The notes under the pieces: generated by a model | Told to the model about the DNA's origin: nothing | Seen by the model: only the letters and a program-made list of their open reading frames with translations | The model's database searches: none | Assembly (NCBI RefSeq): GCF_014334735.1 | Contig: NZ_CP060587.1 | Coordinates: forward strand, 1-64,000 | Direction: 5' to 3' | DNA: 64,000 nucleotides | Source of the DNA: Aeromicrobium senzhongii | GTDB lineage: Bacteria; Actinomycetota; Actinomycetes; Propionibacteriales; Nocardioidaceae | Shown: in pieces, positions 1 through 8,828 of the stretch | Layout: the number at the start of each line of letters is the position of its first letter | Numbering within the stretch: the stretch's first letter is position 1 | Program-made: the position numbers and the translations under genes

Positions 1-100
1 CAACAGTGTGAACAACCCCTCGGGCGGCCCGCCCTGCTCTCGGCCGCTCACGAAAAAATCCCGGGAAACCCGCCCGCTGTGGCGGAAGGAAGGCTGTGCA

Positions 101-1588
101 GTGCGCGACGAGGTTGAAGTGGACTTGGAGTCCGTCTGGCGCGATTCGGTCGCCACCTTGTCGCCAGGGGCGAAGGTCTTCGTCTACGGGGCCAAGCCTC
201 TCTCGCTGCACAACGGCATCCTGATCGTCGCCGTCCAGGACGACCTCTCGCGCGCGCAGCTCGAATCGCGCGTCCGCCCGGCCCTGGAACAGGCGCTCAC
301 GACCCAGGCCGGTGAGGACATCCGCCTCGTGGTGACGATCGACCCCGAGGTCGTCGACGACGCACCCGAGCTCTTCTCCCCCGCGATCACGGTCGCCGAG
401 GAACCGACAGACATCGACAAGTCGTCAAGTCGATTTGTCGACAGGGATGACGAGATCGAGGAGGACGACGACAGCCTCACCCCCAGCTGGGTCAGCCGGC
501 CGGCCGCCTCCAAGGGCGGGCCGGGCCCGTCGCATCGCGCGAACATCGCCGAGGCACGACTGAACTCGCGCTACCAGTTCGAGAACTTCGTCATCGGCTC
601 GTCGAACCGCTTCGCCCACGCCGCCGCGGTCGCCGCGGCCGAGGCACCGGGCAAGGCGTACAACCCGCTGGTGATCCACGGCGACTCCGGCCTGGGCAAG
701 ACGCACCTCCTGCACGCCATCGGGCACTACGTCATCAACCTCTACCCCTCGTCGCGCGTCCGGTACGTCAGCTCCGAGGAGTTCGTGAACGACGTCATCA
801 ACGCGATCGGTGAGAACCGCACCCCCGCGCTGCGTCGCAAGTACCGCGAGATCGACGTGCTGCTCGTCGACGACATCCAGTTCATCGAGAACAAGGACGC
901 GACGCAGGAGGAGTTCTTCCACACCTTCAACGCGCTCCACAACGAGAACAAGCAGATCGTCATGACGTCCGACCGGCCGCCGTCGGAGCTGCGGACGCTG
1001 GAGGAGCGCCTGCGCAACCGATTCAGCTGGGGCCTGCAGACCGAGATGCTCCCGCCCGACCTCGAGACGCGCATCGCGATCCTGCGCAAGAAGGCCGCCA
1101 CCGAGAAGCTGACCGCGCCGGCCGACGTGCTGGAGTTCATCGCCAGCAAGGTGCAGACCAACATCCGTGAGTTGGAGGGCGCCCTCATCCGCGCCACCGC
1201 GTTCGCCAACCTCAACGGCACGACCGTCGACCTGCAGTTGGCGCAGATCGTGCTCAAGGACCTGATCGCCGAGGGCGACGACCCCGAGATCACCGCCGGC
1301 ATGATCATGGCGCAGACCGCGGCCTACTCGGAGTACACGATCGAGGAGCTGTGCGGCCCCAACCGCTCGCGCAACCTCGTCCTCGCCCGCCAGATCGCGA
1401 TGTACCTGTGCCGCGAGCTCACCGAGATGTCCCTGCCGCAGATCGGCAGCGAGTTCGGCGGGCGCGACCACACCACCGTGATGCACGCCGAGCGCAAGAT
1501 CCGCAAGCTCATGGCCGAGAAGCACGCCGTCTACAACCAGGTCACCGAGCTCACGGCACGCATCCGCCAGCAGGCACGGCAGTCCTGA
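101..1588 (+). CDS. dnaA: Chromosomal replication initiator DnaA
   Basis: Binds DnaA boxes at oriC and melts the origin to start replication. The 495-aa product has the family layout: an N-terminal interaction domain, an acidic linker, an AAA+ domain with Walker A GDSGLGKT near residues 194-201 and Walker B LLVDDIQF near 255-262, and a C-terminal DNA-binding domain with GRDHTTVMHAERKI. I chose the GTG at 101 because a strong ribosome binding site (GGAAGGAAGG, 84-93) sits just before it. A GTG at 8 in the same frame would add 31 residues of unlikely sequence. The gene is followed by the oriC spacer and dnaN, the standard actinobacterial order. Confidence 0.97.
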   Translation: MRDEVEVDLESVWRDSVATLSPGAKVFVYGAKPLSLHNGILIVAVQDDLSRAQLESRVRPALEQALTTQAGEDIRLVVTIDPEVVDDAPELFSPAITVAEEPTDIDKSSSRFVDRDDEIEEDDDSLTPSWVSRPAASKGGPGPSHRANIAEARLNSRYQFENFVIGSSNRFAHAAAVAAAEAPGKAYNPLVIHGDSGLGKTHLLHAIGHYVINLYPSSRVRYVSSEEFVNDVINAIGENRTPALRRKYREIDVLLVDDIQFIENKDATQEEFFHTFNALHNENKQIVMTSDRPPSELRTLEERLRNRFSWGLQTEMLPPDLETRIAILRKKAATEKLTAPADVLEFIASKVQTNIRELEGALIRATAFANLNGTTVDLQLAQIVLKDLIAEGDDPEITAGMIMAQTAAYSEYTIEELCGPNRSRNLVLARQIAMYLCRELTEMSLPQIGSEFGGRDHTTVMHAERKIRKLMAEKHAVYNQVTELTARIRQQARQS

Positions 1589-1918
1589 CGACTTTTGTTC
1601 TTCCCCACCTGGGGACACGGGTGTGGATGAACCGCCAGAATCGGTGCACCGGAGCTCCCAGGGTGTGAACACGATGTGAACGACAAACGTTCGTCCACAG
1701 CCCGACCGAGTCCCCCCACTGCGCCCACCACAACTTCATCCACAGGCAGAAAACACCGCTGACCAGCACAAACAAGGGTTGTCCACCGAATCCACAGGCC
1801 CTACTACGACGACGGAAAGTACAAAGAGCCAAATCCGAGTAGAAGTCACGACGCCCCATGGGTGTGGATGACCGCCCACCGTGGCAGGATTCGACTGACG
1901 AATGAGAGGCCCCAGAAC
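1589..1918. other. Likely replication origin (oriC), dnaA-dnaN spacer
   Basis: This 330-base spacer holds no gene. It contains several DnaA-box-like 9-mers on both strands: TGTGGATGA near 1622, TCGTCCACA near 1691, TTCATCCACA at 1735-1744, TTGTCCACC at 1779-1787, AATCCACAGG near 1789 and TGTGGATGA near 1863. The actinobacterial consensus is TTGTCCACA. Stretches around 1745-1785 and 1815-1850 are less GC-rich than the surroundings and could be the unwinding region. Position between dnaA and dnaN plus the box density makes oriC the natural reading; no experimental evidence is visible. Confidence 0.85.
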
Positions 1919-3064
1919 GTGAAGTTCCGCATCGATCGCGACACCCTTGCCGACGCTGTCGGATGGACCGCCCGCAGCCTGCCGACCCGCCCGAGCGTGC
2001 CGGTGCTGACCGGGCTGTTGCTCGAGACCGTCGGCGACGAGCTCCACCTGTCGGGCTTCGACTACGACACCTCCACGCGCGCATCGCTGCCCGCGGAGGT
2101 CAACGACGAGGGGAAGGCGCTCGTCTCGGGCCGTCTCCTGGCCGAGATCGTGCGCGCGCTCCCCGCTGGGAAGCCGGTCGACGTCGTCCATGACGGCACC
2201 AAGGTCCAGGTCACGTGCGGCAGCTCGCGCTTCAGCCTGCAGACGATGCCGGTCGACGAGTACCCGCAGCTGCCGGCGATGCCCACCTCCACCGGAACCG
2301 TCAAGGCCGACGACTTCGCCACGGCGGTCGGCCAGGCCAGCGCCGCCGCCTCGCGCGACGAGATGCTGCCGTTGCTGACCGGAATCCGGGTCGAGCTCGA
2401 GGGCTCGACGATCTCGCTGATGGCCACCGACCGGTTCCGCGCCAGCCTGCGCGACCTGTCCTGGTACCCCGAGACCTCCGACATCTCGGCGCGCGCCCTC
2501 GTCCCGGCGCGCGTCCTGTCCGACACCGCCAAGGCACTGACCGCGGGCGGCGACATCACGATCGCGGTTTCCACCAGCGAGAACGGCGACGGACTCATCG
2601 GCTTCGAGGGCACCGTCGGCGGCGGCGTGCGCCGCACCACCACGCGTCTGCTCGAGGGCGACTTCCCGCGCGTCCGCCAGCTGTTCACGGCCCAGGCCGA
2701 GACGGTCGCGTACGTCAGCACCCACGCTCTGGTCGACGCCGTCAAGCGTGTCGCCCTCGTCGCCGAGCGCAACACCCCGGTCCGGCTCACGTTCTCCGAG
2801 GGCCAGGTCCTGCTCGAGGCCGGCAGCGGTGACGAGGCCCAGGCCTCCGAGAGCGTCGAGGCCACGATCGACGGCAACGACATCTCGATCGGCTTCAACC
2901 CGAACTACATGCTCGAAGGACTCTCGGTCATGACCGAGCCGGTCGTGCACCTGTCGTTCACCCAGCACACCAAGCCTGCCGCGATGTCCGGAGTCGCGGA
3001 GGTGGGAGCGGATCCCGATGGCGCGTTCCGCTACCTGATCATGCCGGTACGGCTCCAGAACTGA
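1919..3064 (+). CDS. dnaN: DNA polymerase III beta subunit (sliding clamp)
   Basis: Ring-shaped processivity clamp that tethers DNA polymerase III and many repair enzymes to DNA. The 381-aa product has the usual beta-clamp length and begins MKFRIDRDTLADAV, typical of actinobacterial clamps. It ends in the conserved YLIMPVRL segment that forms part of the peptide-binding pocket. The GTG at 1919 is preferred because GAGAGG at 1904-1909 is a good ribosome binding site. An in-frame GTG at 1862 would add 19 unrelated residues. It lies directly downstream of oriC and upstream of gnd. Confidence 0.96.
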   Translation: MKFRIDRDTLADAVGWTARSLPTRPSVPVLTGLLLETVGDELHLSGFDYDTSTRASLPAEVNDEGKALVSGRLLAEIVRALPAGKPVDVVHDGTKVQVTCGSSRFSLQTMPVDEYPQLPAMPTSTGTVKADDFATAVGQASAAASRDEMLPLLTGIRVELEGSTISLMATDRFRASLRDLSWYPETSDISARALVPARVLSDTAKALTAGGDITIAVSTSENGDGLIGFEGTVGGGVRRTTTRLLEGDFPRVRQLFTAQAETVAYVSTHALVDAVKRVALVAERNTPVRLTFSEGQVLLEAGSGDEAQASESVEATIDGNDISIGFNPNYMLEGLSVMTEPVVHLSFTQHTKPAAMSGVAEVGADPDGAFRYLIMPVRLQN

Positions 3065-3091
3065 ATCGCGCCAACGACGTCGGGAGGCGCC

Positions 3092-3994
3092 ATGCACATC
3101 GGACTCGTCGGACTGGGGAAGATGGGCGGGAACATGCGTACGCGCATGCGCAACGCCGGTCTGACCGTGGTCGGATACGACCGCGATCCGGACGTCAGTG
3201 ACGTCGGCTCGCTGGCCGAGCTGGTCGAGCAGTTGCCCAGCCCCAAGGTGGTCTGGGTGATGGTGCCCCACGGTGAGCCCACGCACAGCACGATCGCCGA
3301 GCTCAACGAGCTGCTCTCCGAGGGCGACGTGGTGGTCGATGGCGGCAACTCGCGCTGGACCGACGACGAGTTGCACGCCGAGATGCTGGGCGAGAAGAAG
3401 ATCGGCTTCGTCGACTGTGGCGTCAGTGGTGGCGTCTGGGGTCTCGAGAACGGGTACGCGCTGATGGCCGGCGGCGACGCCGCGGACATCGCCAAGGTGC
3501 AGCCGGCGTTCGACGCCCTGCGCCCTGATGCCGAGAACGGCTTCGTCCATGCCGGCAAGACCGGCGCCGGGCACTTCAGCAAGATGGTCCACAACGGCAT
3601 CGAGTACGCCATGATGCAGGCCTACGCCGAGGGCTACGAGCTGCTCGAGAAGGTCGACATGGTCGACAACGTCGCCGAGGTGCTCAACTCGTGGCGCGTC
3701 GGCACGGTCGTCCGATCGTGGCTGCTGGACCTGCTGGTCAAGGCCCTCGAGGACGACCCGGGCCTCTCGCAGATCCGCGGTTACGCCGAGGACTCGGGCG
3801 AGGGACGCTGGACCGTCGAGGCCGCCATCGAGAACGCCGTCCCCGCTCCGACGATCGCCGCCTCGTTGTTCGCCCGCTTCGTGTCGCGCCAGGACGAGTC
3901 GCCGGCGATGCAGGCGGTCGCGGCGATGCGTCAGCAGTTCGGTGGCCACGCCGTCCGTGCGACGCAGGAGAGCCCGGACGTCCCGCCGGCCTGA
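3092..3994 (+). CDS. gnd: 6-phosphogluconate dehydrogenase, decarboxylating (short type)
   Basis: Converts 6-phosphogluconate to ribulose 5-phosphate and CO2 in the oxidative pentose phosphate pathway. The 300-aa protein belongs to the short bacterial class rather than the ~470-aa class. It has an N-terminal Rossmann motif GLVGLGKMGGNM, the substrate-binding signature around VDGGNSRW, CGVSGGVWG, and the catalytic GAGHFSKMVHNGIEYAMMQ segment with Lys and His. A GGGAGG ribosome binding site precedes the ATG. Placement between dnaN and recF is common in actinobacteria. Short enzymes often use NAD; cofactor preference cannot be settled by eye. Confidence 0.93.
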   Translation: MHIGLVGLGKMGGNMRTRMRNAGLTVVGYDRDPDVSDVGSLAELVEQLPSPKVVWVMVPHGEPTHSTIAELNELLSEGDVVVDGGNSRWTDDELHAEMLGEKKIGFVDCGVSGGVWGLENGYALMAGGDAADIAKVQPAFDALRPDAENGFVHAGKTGAGHFSKMVHNGIEYAMMQAYAEGYELLEKVDMVDNVAEVLNSWRVGTVVRSWLLDLLVKALEDDPGLSQIRGYAEDSGEGRWTVEAAIENAVPAPTIAASLFARFVSRQDESPAMQAVAAMRQQFGGHAVRATQESPDVPPA

Positions 3995-4021
3995 TCCTCG
4001 AGCAGTCGCGTCCCGCGCCCG

Positions 4022-4090
4022 AGATGTGTAGCGGTAACCACCCGATTCGGGCCGAAAACGGTTCAAACGGGTGGACACCGCTACACATCT
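4022..4090. repeat. Long palindrome between gnd and recF
   Basis: An inverted repeat with 23-base arms (21 matches) separated by a 23-base centre: AGATGTGTAGCGGT...CCACCCG at 4022-4044 pairs with CGGGTGG...ACCGCTACACATCT at 4068-4090. The centre holds a further small palindrome, TTCGGGCCGAA. It lies after the gnd stop and ends 10 bases before the recF -10 box, so it could be the gnd terminator, although no T-run follows. Confidence 0.8.
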
Positions 4091-4111
4091 GGTCGGCCGT
4101 AGGCTGAGCGC

Positions 4112-5239
4112 ATGCACGTCACTCGGCTCGAACTCACCGACTTCAGGTCGTACGAGTTCGTCGGGATCGACCTGCGGCCCGGTCCGGTGGCGTTCATCGG
4201 GGCCAACGGGCAGGGCAAGACCAACCTCGTGGAGGCGATCGACTACCTCGCCGGGCTGGACTCGCACCGGGTCTCGTCCGACACCCCGCTCGTGCGTGCG
4301 GGTGCCGAGCGGGCGATCGTCCGGGTGCAGCTCCAGCGCGACGACCGATCGGCCCTGCTCGAGCTCGAGATCACGCCCGGCAAGTCCAATCGCGCGCGGG
4401 TCAACGGCAATCCCCTGCCGCGGGTCCGTGACATCGTCGGCATCGCGCGGACGGTGCTGTTCTCGCCCGAGGACCTGGCCCTGGTCAAGGGCGACCCGTC
4501 CGACCGCCGGCGTTTCCTCGACCACCTGATCGTCATGCGGGCGCCGCGACTGGCGGGCGTCAAGGCCGACTACGACCGCGTCCTGCGTCAGCGCAACACG
4601 CTGCTCAAGACCGCCGGCCGACGCAGCAACGTCGAGATCTCGACCCTGGACATCTGGGACGAGAACCTCGCGCGCACCGGCGGCCAGCTGATCGCCGCAC
4701 GGCTGGCGTTGCTGGACGCATTGGCTCCGCACGCCACCGAGGCCTACCGGGACGTGGCAGCCGGCGCCGCGGCCGATCGCCAGGTCGTGTCCCTCGTCTA
4801 CAAGCCGTCGGTCGAGGGCGTCGAGGAACTGCGTGACGTCGACGACATCGCCAAGGCACTGCTCGACGAGATCGGCCGACGCCGTCGCGAGGAGCTCGAG
4901 CGCGGCATCAGCCTCGTGGGGCCGCACCGCGACGACGTCGTACTCGGGATCGGCGAGCTGCCCGCCAAGGGCTACGCCAGTCACGGCGAGTCCTGGTCCC
5001 TCGCGCTGGCGCTGCGCCTTGCGGCGTTCGCCCTGCTGCGGGACGAGGGCGACGACCCGATCCTGATCCTCGACGACGTCTTCGCCGAGCTCGACTCTGA
5101 TCGGCGCTCCCGCCTGGCCGCCCGGGTCGCCTCGGCCGAGCAGGTGCTGGTGACGGCCGCCGTGCAGGGAGACGTCCCGCCCGAGCTGGTGGGTCAGGTC
5201 TTCGACGTGGCCCGAGGGGCGGTGACCCCACGTGACTGA
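4112..5239 (+). CDS. recF: DNA replication and repair protein RecF
   Basis: SMC-like ATPase that helps load RecA at single-strand gaps. The 375-aa product has the RecF hallmarks: N-terminal [14 protein letters not shown], Walker [15 protein letters not shown] near residues 29-42, the signature stretch around SLVGPHRDD and [15 protein letters not shown], and Walker [13 protein letters not shown] near 315-326. No Shine-Dalgarno is visible, but TAGGCT at 4100-4105 lies six bases before the ATG, suggesting a leaderless transcript. It overlaps the next gene by eight bases, so the two are probably co-translated. Confidence 0.95.
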   Translation: MHVTRLELTDFRSYEFVGIDLRPGPVAFIGANGQGKTNLVEAIDYLAGLDSHRVSSDTPLVRAGAERAIVRVQLQRDDRSALLELEITPGKSNRARVNGNPLPRVRDIVGIARTVLFSPEDLALVKGDPSDRRRFLDHLIVMRAPRLAGVKADYDRVLRQRNTLLKTAGRRSNVEISTLDIWDENLARTGGQLIAARLALLDALAPHATEAYRDVAAGAAADRQVVSLVYKPSVEGVEELRDVDDIAKALLDEIGRRRREELERGISLVGPHRDDVVLGIGELPAKGYASHGESWSLALALRLAAFALLRDEGDDPILILDDVFAELDSDRRSRLAARVASAEQVLVTAAVQGDVPPELVGQVFDVARGAVTPRD

Positions 5240-5714
5240 CGATGACGACGTGCTCCGGTTGGCCCGCGAGATCGCCGACGCGTACCGCACCGGGGGCCAG
5301 CCGGCGACCAGGCGGCGCCGGCCGATGCGGCGCACGGGTCCGGCGCGGCGCCCTGGTCGTGAGGATGCGGTCGCGCTGGGTGACGTCCTGGGCGAGATGG
5401 TGAAGAACCAGGGCTGGAACGACCGGCTCGCCGCGTCGCGCGTCTTCTCGGACTGGGCCGCGATCGTCGGCCCCGAGGTGGCCCAGCACTGCACGGTCGA
5501 CCACTTCAGCGACGGGGTCGTGCACCTGGAGGCCGACTCCACCGCGTGGGCCAAGGAGCTCAAGCTGCTGGCGCCGCGGCTGGTGGCCAAGCTCAACCAG
5601 GAGCTCGGTGACGGTCAGGTGCTGCGGATCGACGTCCGTGGTCCGCAGGCACCCAGCTGGAAGAAGGGTCCGCGCTCGATCAAGGGACGCGGGCCGCGCG
5701 ACACCTACGGATAG
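5232..5714 (+). CDS. DUF721 / DciA-family protein
   Basis: A 160-aa member of the DUF721 family, which includes DciA, the replicative-helicase loader or operator of bacteria lacking DnaC/DnaI. The KH-like core is visible from about residue 45: [12 protein letters not shown], the central [17 protein letters not shown] and the C-terminal [17 protein letters not shown]. The N-terminus is Arg/Pro-rich and probably flexible. The GTG start overlaps the recF stop. Position after recF in the origin cluster is the conserved actinobacterial arrangement and supports a replication role, which for this copy is inference. Confidence 0.88.
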   Translation: MTDDDDVLRLAREIADAYRTGGQPATRRRRPMRRTGPARRPGREDAVALGDVLGEMVKNQGWNDRLAASRVFSDWAAIVGPEVAQHCTVDHFSDGVVHLEADSTAWAKELKLLAPRLVAKLNQELGDGQVLRIDVRGPQAPSWKKGPRSIKGRGPRDTYG

Positions 5715-5715
5715 T

Positions 5716-5781
5716 GGGCCGGCCGCGCTCGCTTCGCTTCGCGCTCACTCCCGGCTCCGCAGAGCTCCGCCGGGCCGGCCC
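5716..5781. repeat. GC-rich repeat with paired GGGCCGGC motifs
   Basis: Between the DciA stop and the convergent PAP2 gene, two GGGCCGGCC blocks (near 5716 and 5772) flank CGCTTCGCT-type direct repeats and a CGGCTCCGCAGAGCTCCGCCG hairpin region. The paired blocks can fold into a large stem. A bidirectional terminator for the convergent genes is the likeliest role; a dispersed intergenic repeat is possible. Confidence 0.5.
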
Positions 5782-5811
5782 CTCGTCGCTTCGCTCCTCG
5801 CCATGGCGGGG

Positions 5812-6618
5812 TCACACCCGGGAGGCGTCCGGGCAGATCCAGGACATCAGCCAGATGGCGCACGCGGAGGCCAGGGCCACGGCGCCGAGCACCAGGGACG
5901 CCTGCAGGAATCCCTCGAGGCCCGACACCGGGCGCACGCCGATCAGGACGATCCCGATCAGCGACGCGACCGCTCCGCTGAGCGCCGTGAGGAACACCGC
6001 GGAGTCCCGCGATCGGCGGCCTCCGTGCACGAGAACGCCGACGGCGCACCACCCGAGGGTCACGAGCAGCGCGGCGACGACGTCGGCCGGCCGGTGCCAG
6101 CCCGCGACGATCGTCGACAAGCCGGTCAGGCCGGTGGCGAAGGTGCCCAGCCCGGCGACAGAGGCTCGCGCAGCGGGCGGGACGACGATCAACAGCGCGG
6201 CCACCGCGGCCGCGACGACCGTGACGTGGCCGCTCGGCAGGGAGTTGTGCACGCCGTAGCCCAGGTCCGCGCGGTCGAGCACGCCGTGCTTGAGCACCTG
6301 CGTGGTCACGTTCGCTCCGACGATGACGGTGAGGGCTGCCAGCGCGGCGCGGCCGTGCCGGCGCAGCGCGGCCAGCAGCAGGCACCCGACGGCGAGGACC
6401 GCCACCGTGCCGATCGAGACGCGACCCAGGATCGACAGCACGGTCAGCCGGGCCTCGCGACCCGCGGTGACCGCGAGCATCGCGTCCTCGTCCGCGGCCT
6501 GACCCGTCGTCGACCACAGCGCCACGCTCACCACGGCGAAGAACAGCGCGGCGGCACCGGCACCGACCACGAGGGCCGGTCCCACGACGGAGGATCTCGA
6601 TCGGGTCATCGAACTCAC
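5812..6618 (-). CDS. PAP2-family membrane phosphatase
   Basis: A 268-aa integral membrane protein with about six hydrophobic helices. The phosphatidic-acid-phosphatase type 2 motifs are clear: SLPSGHVT around residue 150 (motif 2, with the His that donates a proton) and the later AGWHRPADVVAA (motif 3, with the nucleophile His and the Asp). The usual motif 1 (KX6RP) is replaced by a looser KHGVLDRADLGYGVHN segment. Such enzymes dephosphorylate lipid phosphates such as undecaprenyl diphosphate or phosphatidate on the outer face of the membrane. The substrate cannot be named. It stands alone, convergent with dciA. Confidence 0.83.
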   Translation of the reverse strand: MSSMTRSRSSVVGPALVVGAGAAALFFAVVSVALWSTTGQAADEDAMLAVTAGREARLTVLSILGRVSIGTVAVLAVGCLLLAALRRHGRAALAALTVIVGANVTTQVLKHGVLDRADLGYGVHNSLPSGHVTVVAAAVAALLIVVPPAARASVAGLGTFATGLTGLSTIVAGWHRPADVVAALLVTLGWCAVGVLVHGGRRSRDSAVFLTALSGAVASLIGIVLIGVRPVSGLEGFLQASLVLGAVALASACAIWLMSWICPDASRV

Positions 6619-6630
6619 CCCTCCAGCCTT

Positions 6631-7956
6631 TCAGACGGCGCAACGGCAACGGCCGCGTGCCGTCCGAGGGACGGACACGCGGCCGTGTGCGAGGTGCTGC
6701 GGAGCAGCTAGGCCCTGCCGTGACTGACCCGCGATCGCCGTGCGACCGAGTCCAGGATCACGGCGCAGCAGCACGCCACCGGTGACCATGAAGCGCCACG
6801 ACGAGTCGAGGTTGACCAGGGTCAGGCCGCTGGAGATCGAGGAGATCACCAAGATGCCCAACAGTGCCGCGAAGGCCGACCCGCGGCCGCCGAAGAGGCT
6901 GGTGCCACCGATCACGGCCGCCGCGATCGCGTTGAGGTTCACGTCACCGGTGCCGCTGCTCTGAGCGGCGGCGGCGAGACGACCCGCGGCCAGGACTCCA
7001 CCCAGCGCCGCCAAGGTCGAGGCCAGCATGAAGACGGTCATGTAGACCCGGTTCACGTTGACGCCGGCGCGGCGGGCGGCCTCCTCGTTGCCACCGACGG
7101 CGAAGACCGAACGGCCCCAGCGCGTGCGGGTGAGTGCGTAGTGCATCGCCAGGACGAGGCCGACGAACAGCACGAACATCCAGCCGATGCCGCGGGCCTG
7201 GTTCATGTACCAGGCGGCCGCGAGCAGGACGACGGCCATCGCACCGGCCTGCAGCGCGAGGTGCGACACCGGGACCGAGGACAGGCCGGCCGCAGCGCGA
7301 GCACGCGACCGTCCGAACCGGGCCAGGAAGAAGCCCGCCGCGGCCAGCACGACCAGGACGTACGACAGCGTCGCCGGCACGAACCACAGCTGGCCGAGCT
7401 TCACGATCGGGGAGTCGAACGGCAGGTTGATCGTGCCGCTGGGGCCGAGCACCTTCAGCTGCAGGCCCAGGAAGCCCAGCAGGCCGGCCAACGAGATGAC
7501 GAACGACGGCACACCGAAACGCGTGTAGACGACCGAGTAGACGAAGCCGATCGTGGCGCCCGCGGCGAGCGAGGCGAGGACGGCCAGCCACACCGGCCAG
7601 TCGTGCTGGACGAAGGAGACGCCCAGGATCGCGGCCGACAAGCCGCTCACGGAGCCGACGGACAGGTCGATCTCGCCGACCAGCAGCACGCAGACGATGC
7701 CCAGCGAGATGACGCCGACCGCGGCCGACTCCATCAGCAGGTTGCCCAGGTTCGCACTGGACAGGAACGACGAGTTCAGCGACTGGAACACGGTCCAGAT
7801 CACGACGAGGCCGACGATCACGGGCAGGACCCCGAGGTCACCGCCGCGGATCCGCTCGCCCAGCGAACGCACGAAGCCGCCGAGTCCCTCACTCGTGCGC
7901 AGGCGCTCGTCCTGCAGGTCGGCGGCGACGGGGCTCAGGCCCTCGGGGGTGGTCAT
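6631..7956 (-). CDS. Sugar ABC transporter permease (XylH-like), frameshifted C-terminus
   Basis: Membrane subunit of a CUT2-type sugar importer (BPD_transp_2 fold, about ten helices). The body from residue 40 to about 395 is intact, including the family motifs EIDLSVGSVSG and GGNEEAARRAGVN. After MVTGGVLL the reading frame leaves the family pattern and runs on as Arg-rich sequence to 6631. Removing one base, the G at 6765, restores VILDSVARRSRVSHGRA and a stop at 6708-6710, giving a normal 415-aa protein. The extra base is either a sequencing error or a real late frameshift. Its ATG overlaps the ATPase stop, so the two are translationally coupled. Confidence 0.88.
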   Translation of the reverse strand: MTTPEGLSPVAADLQDERLRTSEGLGGFVRSLGERIRGGDLGVLPVIVGLVVIWTVFQSLNSSFLSSANLGNLLMESAAVGVISLGIVCVLLVGEIDLSVGSVSGLSAAILGVSFVQHDWPVWLAVLASLAAGATIGFVYSVVYTRFGVPSFVISLAGLLGFLGLQLKVLGPSGTINLPFDSPIVKLGQLWFVPATLSYVLVVLAAAGFFLARFGRSRARAAAGLSSVPVSHLALQAGAMAVVLLAAAWYMNQARGIGWMFVLFVGLVLAMHYALTRTRWGRSVFAVGGNEEAARRAGVNVNRVYMTVFMLASTLAALGGVLAAGRLAAAAQSSGTGDVNLNAIAAAVIGGTSLFGGRGSAFAALLGILVISSISSGLTLVNLDSSWRFMVTGGVLLRRDPGLGRTAIAGQSRQGLAAPQHLAHGRVSVPRTARGRCRCAV

Positions 7957-8765
7957 CGGATCTCCTCATGGGTCGAGGCGGAACGGTCGGCACGGCGCGT
8001 CACGGCGTTGTCGGTGGCGCCGGTGATCGCCGCGACCAGCTCCTCGGTCGTGACGTTGCGGGCGTCGAAGACACCGTTGTTGCGGCCCAGACGCAGCACG
8101 GCGACGCGATCGGCGACGGCGCGGACGTCCTCCATGTTGTGGCTGATCATGATCACGGCGAGGCCGTTCTCACGCAGGCGCTCGACGAGGTTGAGGACCT
8201 CCGCGGTCTGGGCCACGCCCAGGGCGGCGGTCGGCTCGTCGAGGATGATGAGCTTCGGGTCCAGCAGCAGCGATCGGGCGATCGCCACCGTCTGGCGCTG
8301 ACCGCCCGACAGCGAGGCGATCGGGATCCGCACGGACGGGATCTTGGCCGCGAGCTGGCGCAGCAGCTCCCAGGAGCGGACCTCCATCTGCACCTCGTCG
8401 AGGCGCAGCGGCGAGATCTCGCTGTTGAGGAAGAGGTTGCTGACGACGTCGAGGTTGTCGCACAGCGCGAGGTCCTGGAAGACCGTCGCGATGCCGAGGT
8501 CGATCGCGTTCTGCGGGCTCGTGATGCTGACCTCGCGGCCGTCGAACTCGAGCGTGCCGGACGAGGCCGCGTGGACGCCGGACAGCACCTTCACGAGGGT
8601 GGACTTGCCGGCGCCGTTGTCGCCGACGACGGCCACGACCTCACCGGCGTGGACGTCGAGGTCGACGTCGGTCAGTGCGGCGACGGCGCCGAAGTTCTTG
8701 CTGATCGCCCGAAGGCTCAGGATGGGGCGCCCGGACGCGGGGGTCGCCTCGGTGGGTTGGTTCAT
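7953..8765 (-). CDS. Sugar ABC transporter ATP-binding protein (single-domain, XylG-like)
   Basis: Energises uptake with the permease downstream. The 270-aa product carries one ABC domain: Walker A GDNGAGKSTLVK, signature LSGGQRQTVAIARS, Walker B LIILDEPTAALG and the switch His in MISHNMEDV. Most CUT2 sugar ATPases have two ABC domains (about 500 aa); this short form is seen in some actinobacterial and alphaproteobacterial importers and must work as a homodimer. The ATG at 8765 is favoured because GGGAGAG lies just before it; a longer frame from 8801 overlaps the stem-loop. Confidence 0.92.
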   Translation of the reverse strand: MNQPTEATPASGRPILSLRAISKNFGAVAALTDVDLDVHAGEVVAVVGDNGAGKSTLVKVLSGVHAASSGTLEFDGREVSITSPQNAIDLGIATVFQDLALCDNLDVVSNLFLNSEISPLRLDEVQMEVRSWELLRQLAAKIPSVRIPIASLSGGQRQTVAIARSLLLDPKLIILDEPTAALGVAQTAEVLNLVERLRENGLAVIMISHNMEDVRAVADRVAVLRLGRNNGVFDARNVTTEELVAAITGATDNAVTRRADRSASTHEEIR

Positions 8766-8787
8766 GTCTCTCCCTGTGGATCGACGA

Positions 8788-8821
8788 CGGCCGGTCCCCA
8801 CACGCGTGCGGGGACCGGCCG
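8788..8821 (-). terminator. Stem-loop after the sugar-binding protein gene
   Basis: A perfect 12-base stem, CGGCCGGTCCCC at 8788-8799 with its complement at 8810-8821, closed by a 10-base loop containing CACGCGTG. It sits between the binding-protein stop and the ATPase start, within the operon, and no T-run follows. Such intercistronic hairpins often give partial termination or protect the upstream mRNA, so that more binding protein is made than membrane subunits. Confidence 0.75.
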
Positions 8822-8828
8822 AGCGTGA

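Noticed and set aside
1736..5596. A 1286-codon minus-strand open frame over dnaN, gnd and recF
   Set aside because: It is antisense to three clearly conserved genes and its translation is Arg/Asp/Gly-rich without domains; long antisense frames are expected at this GC content.
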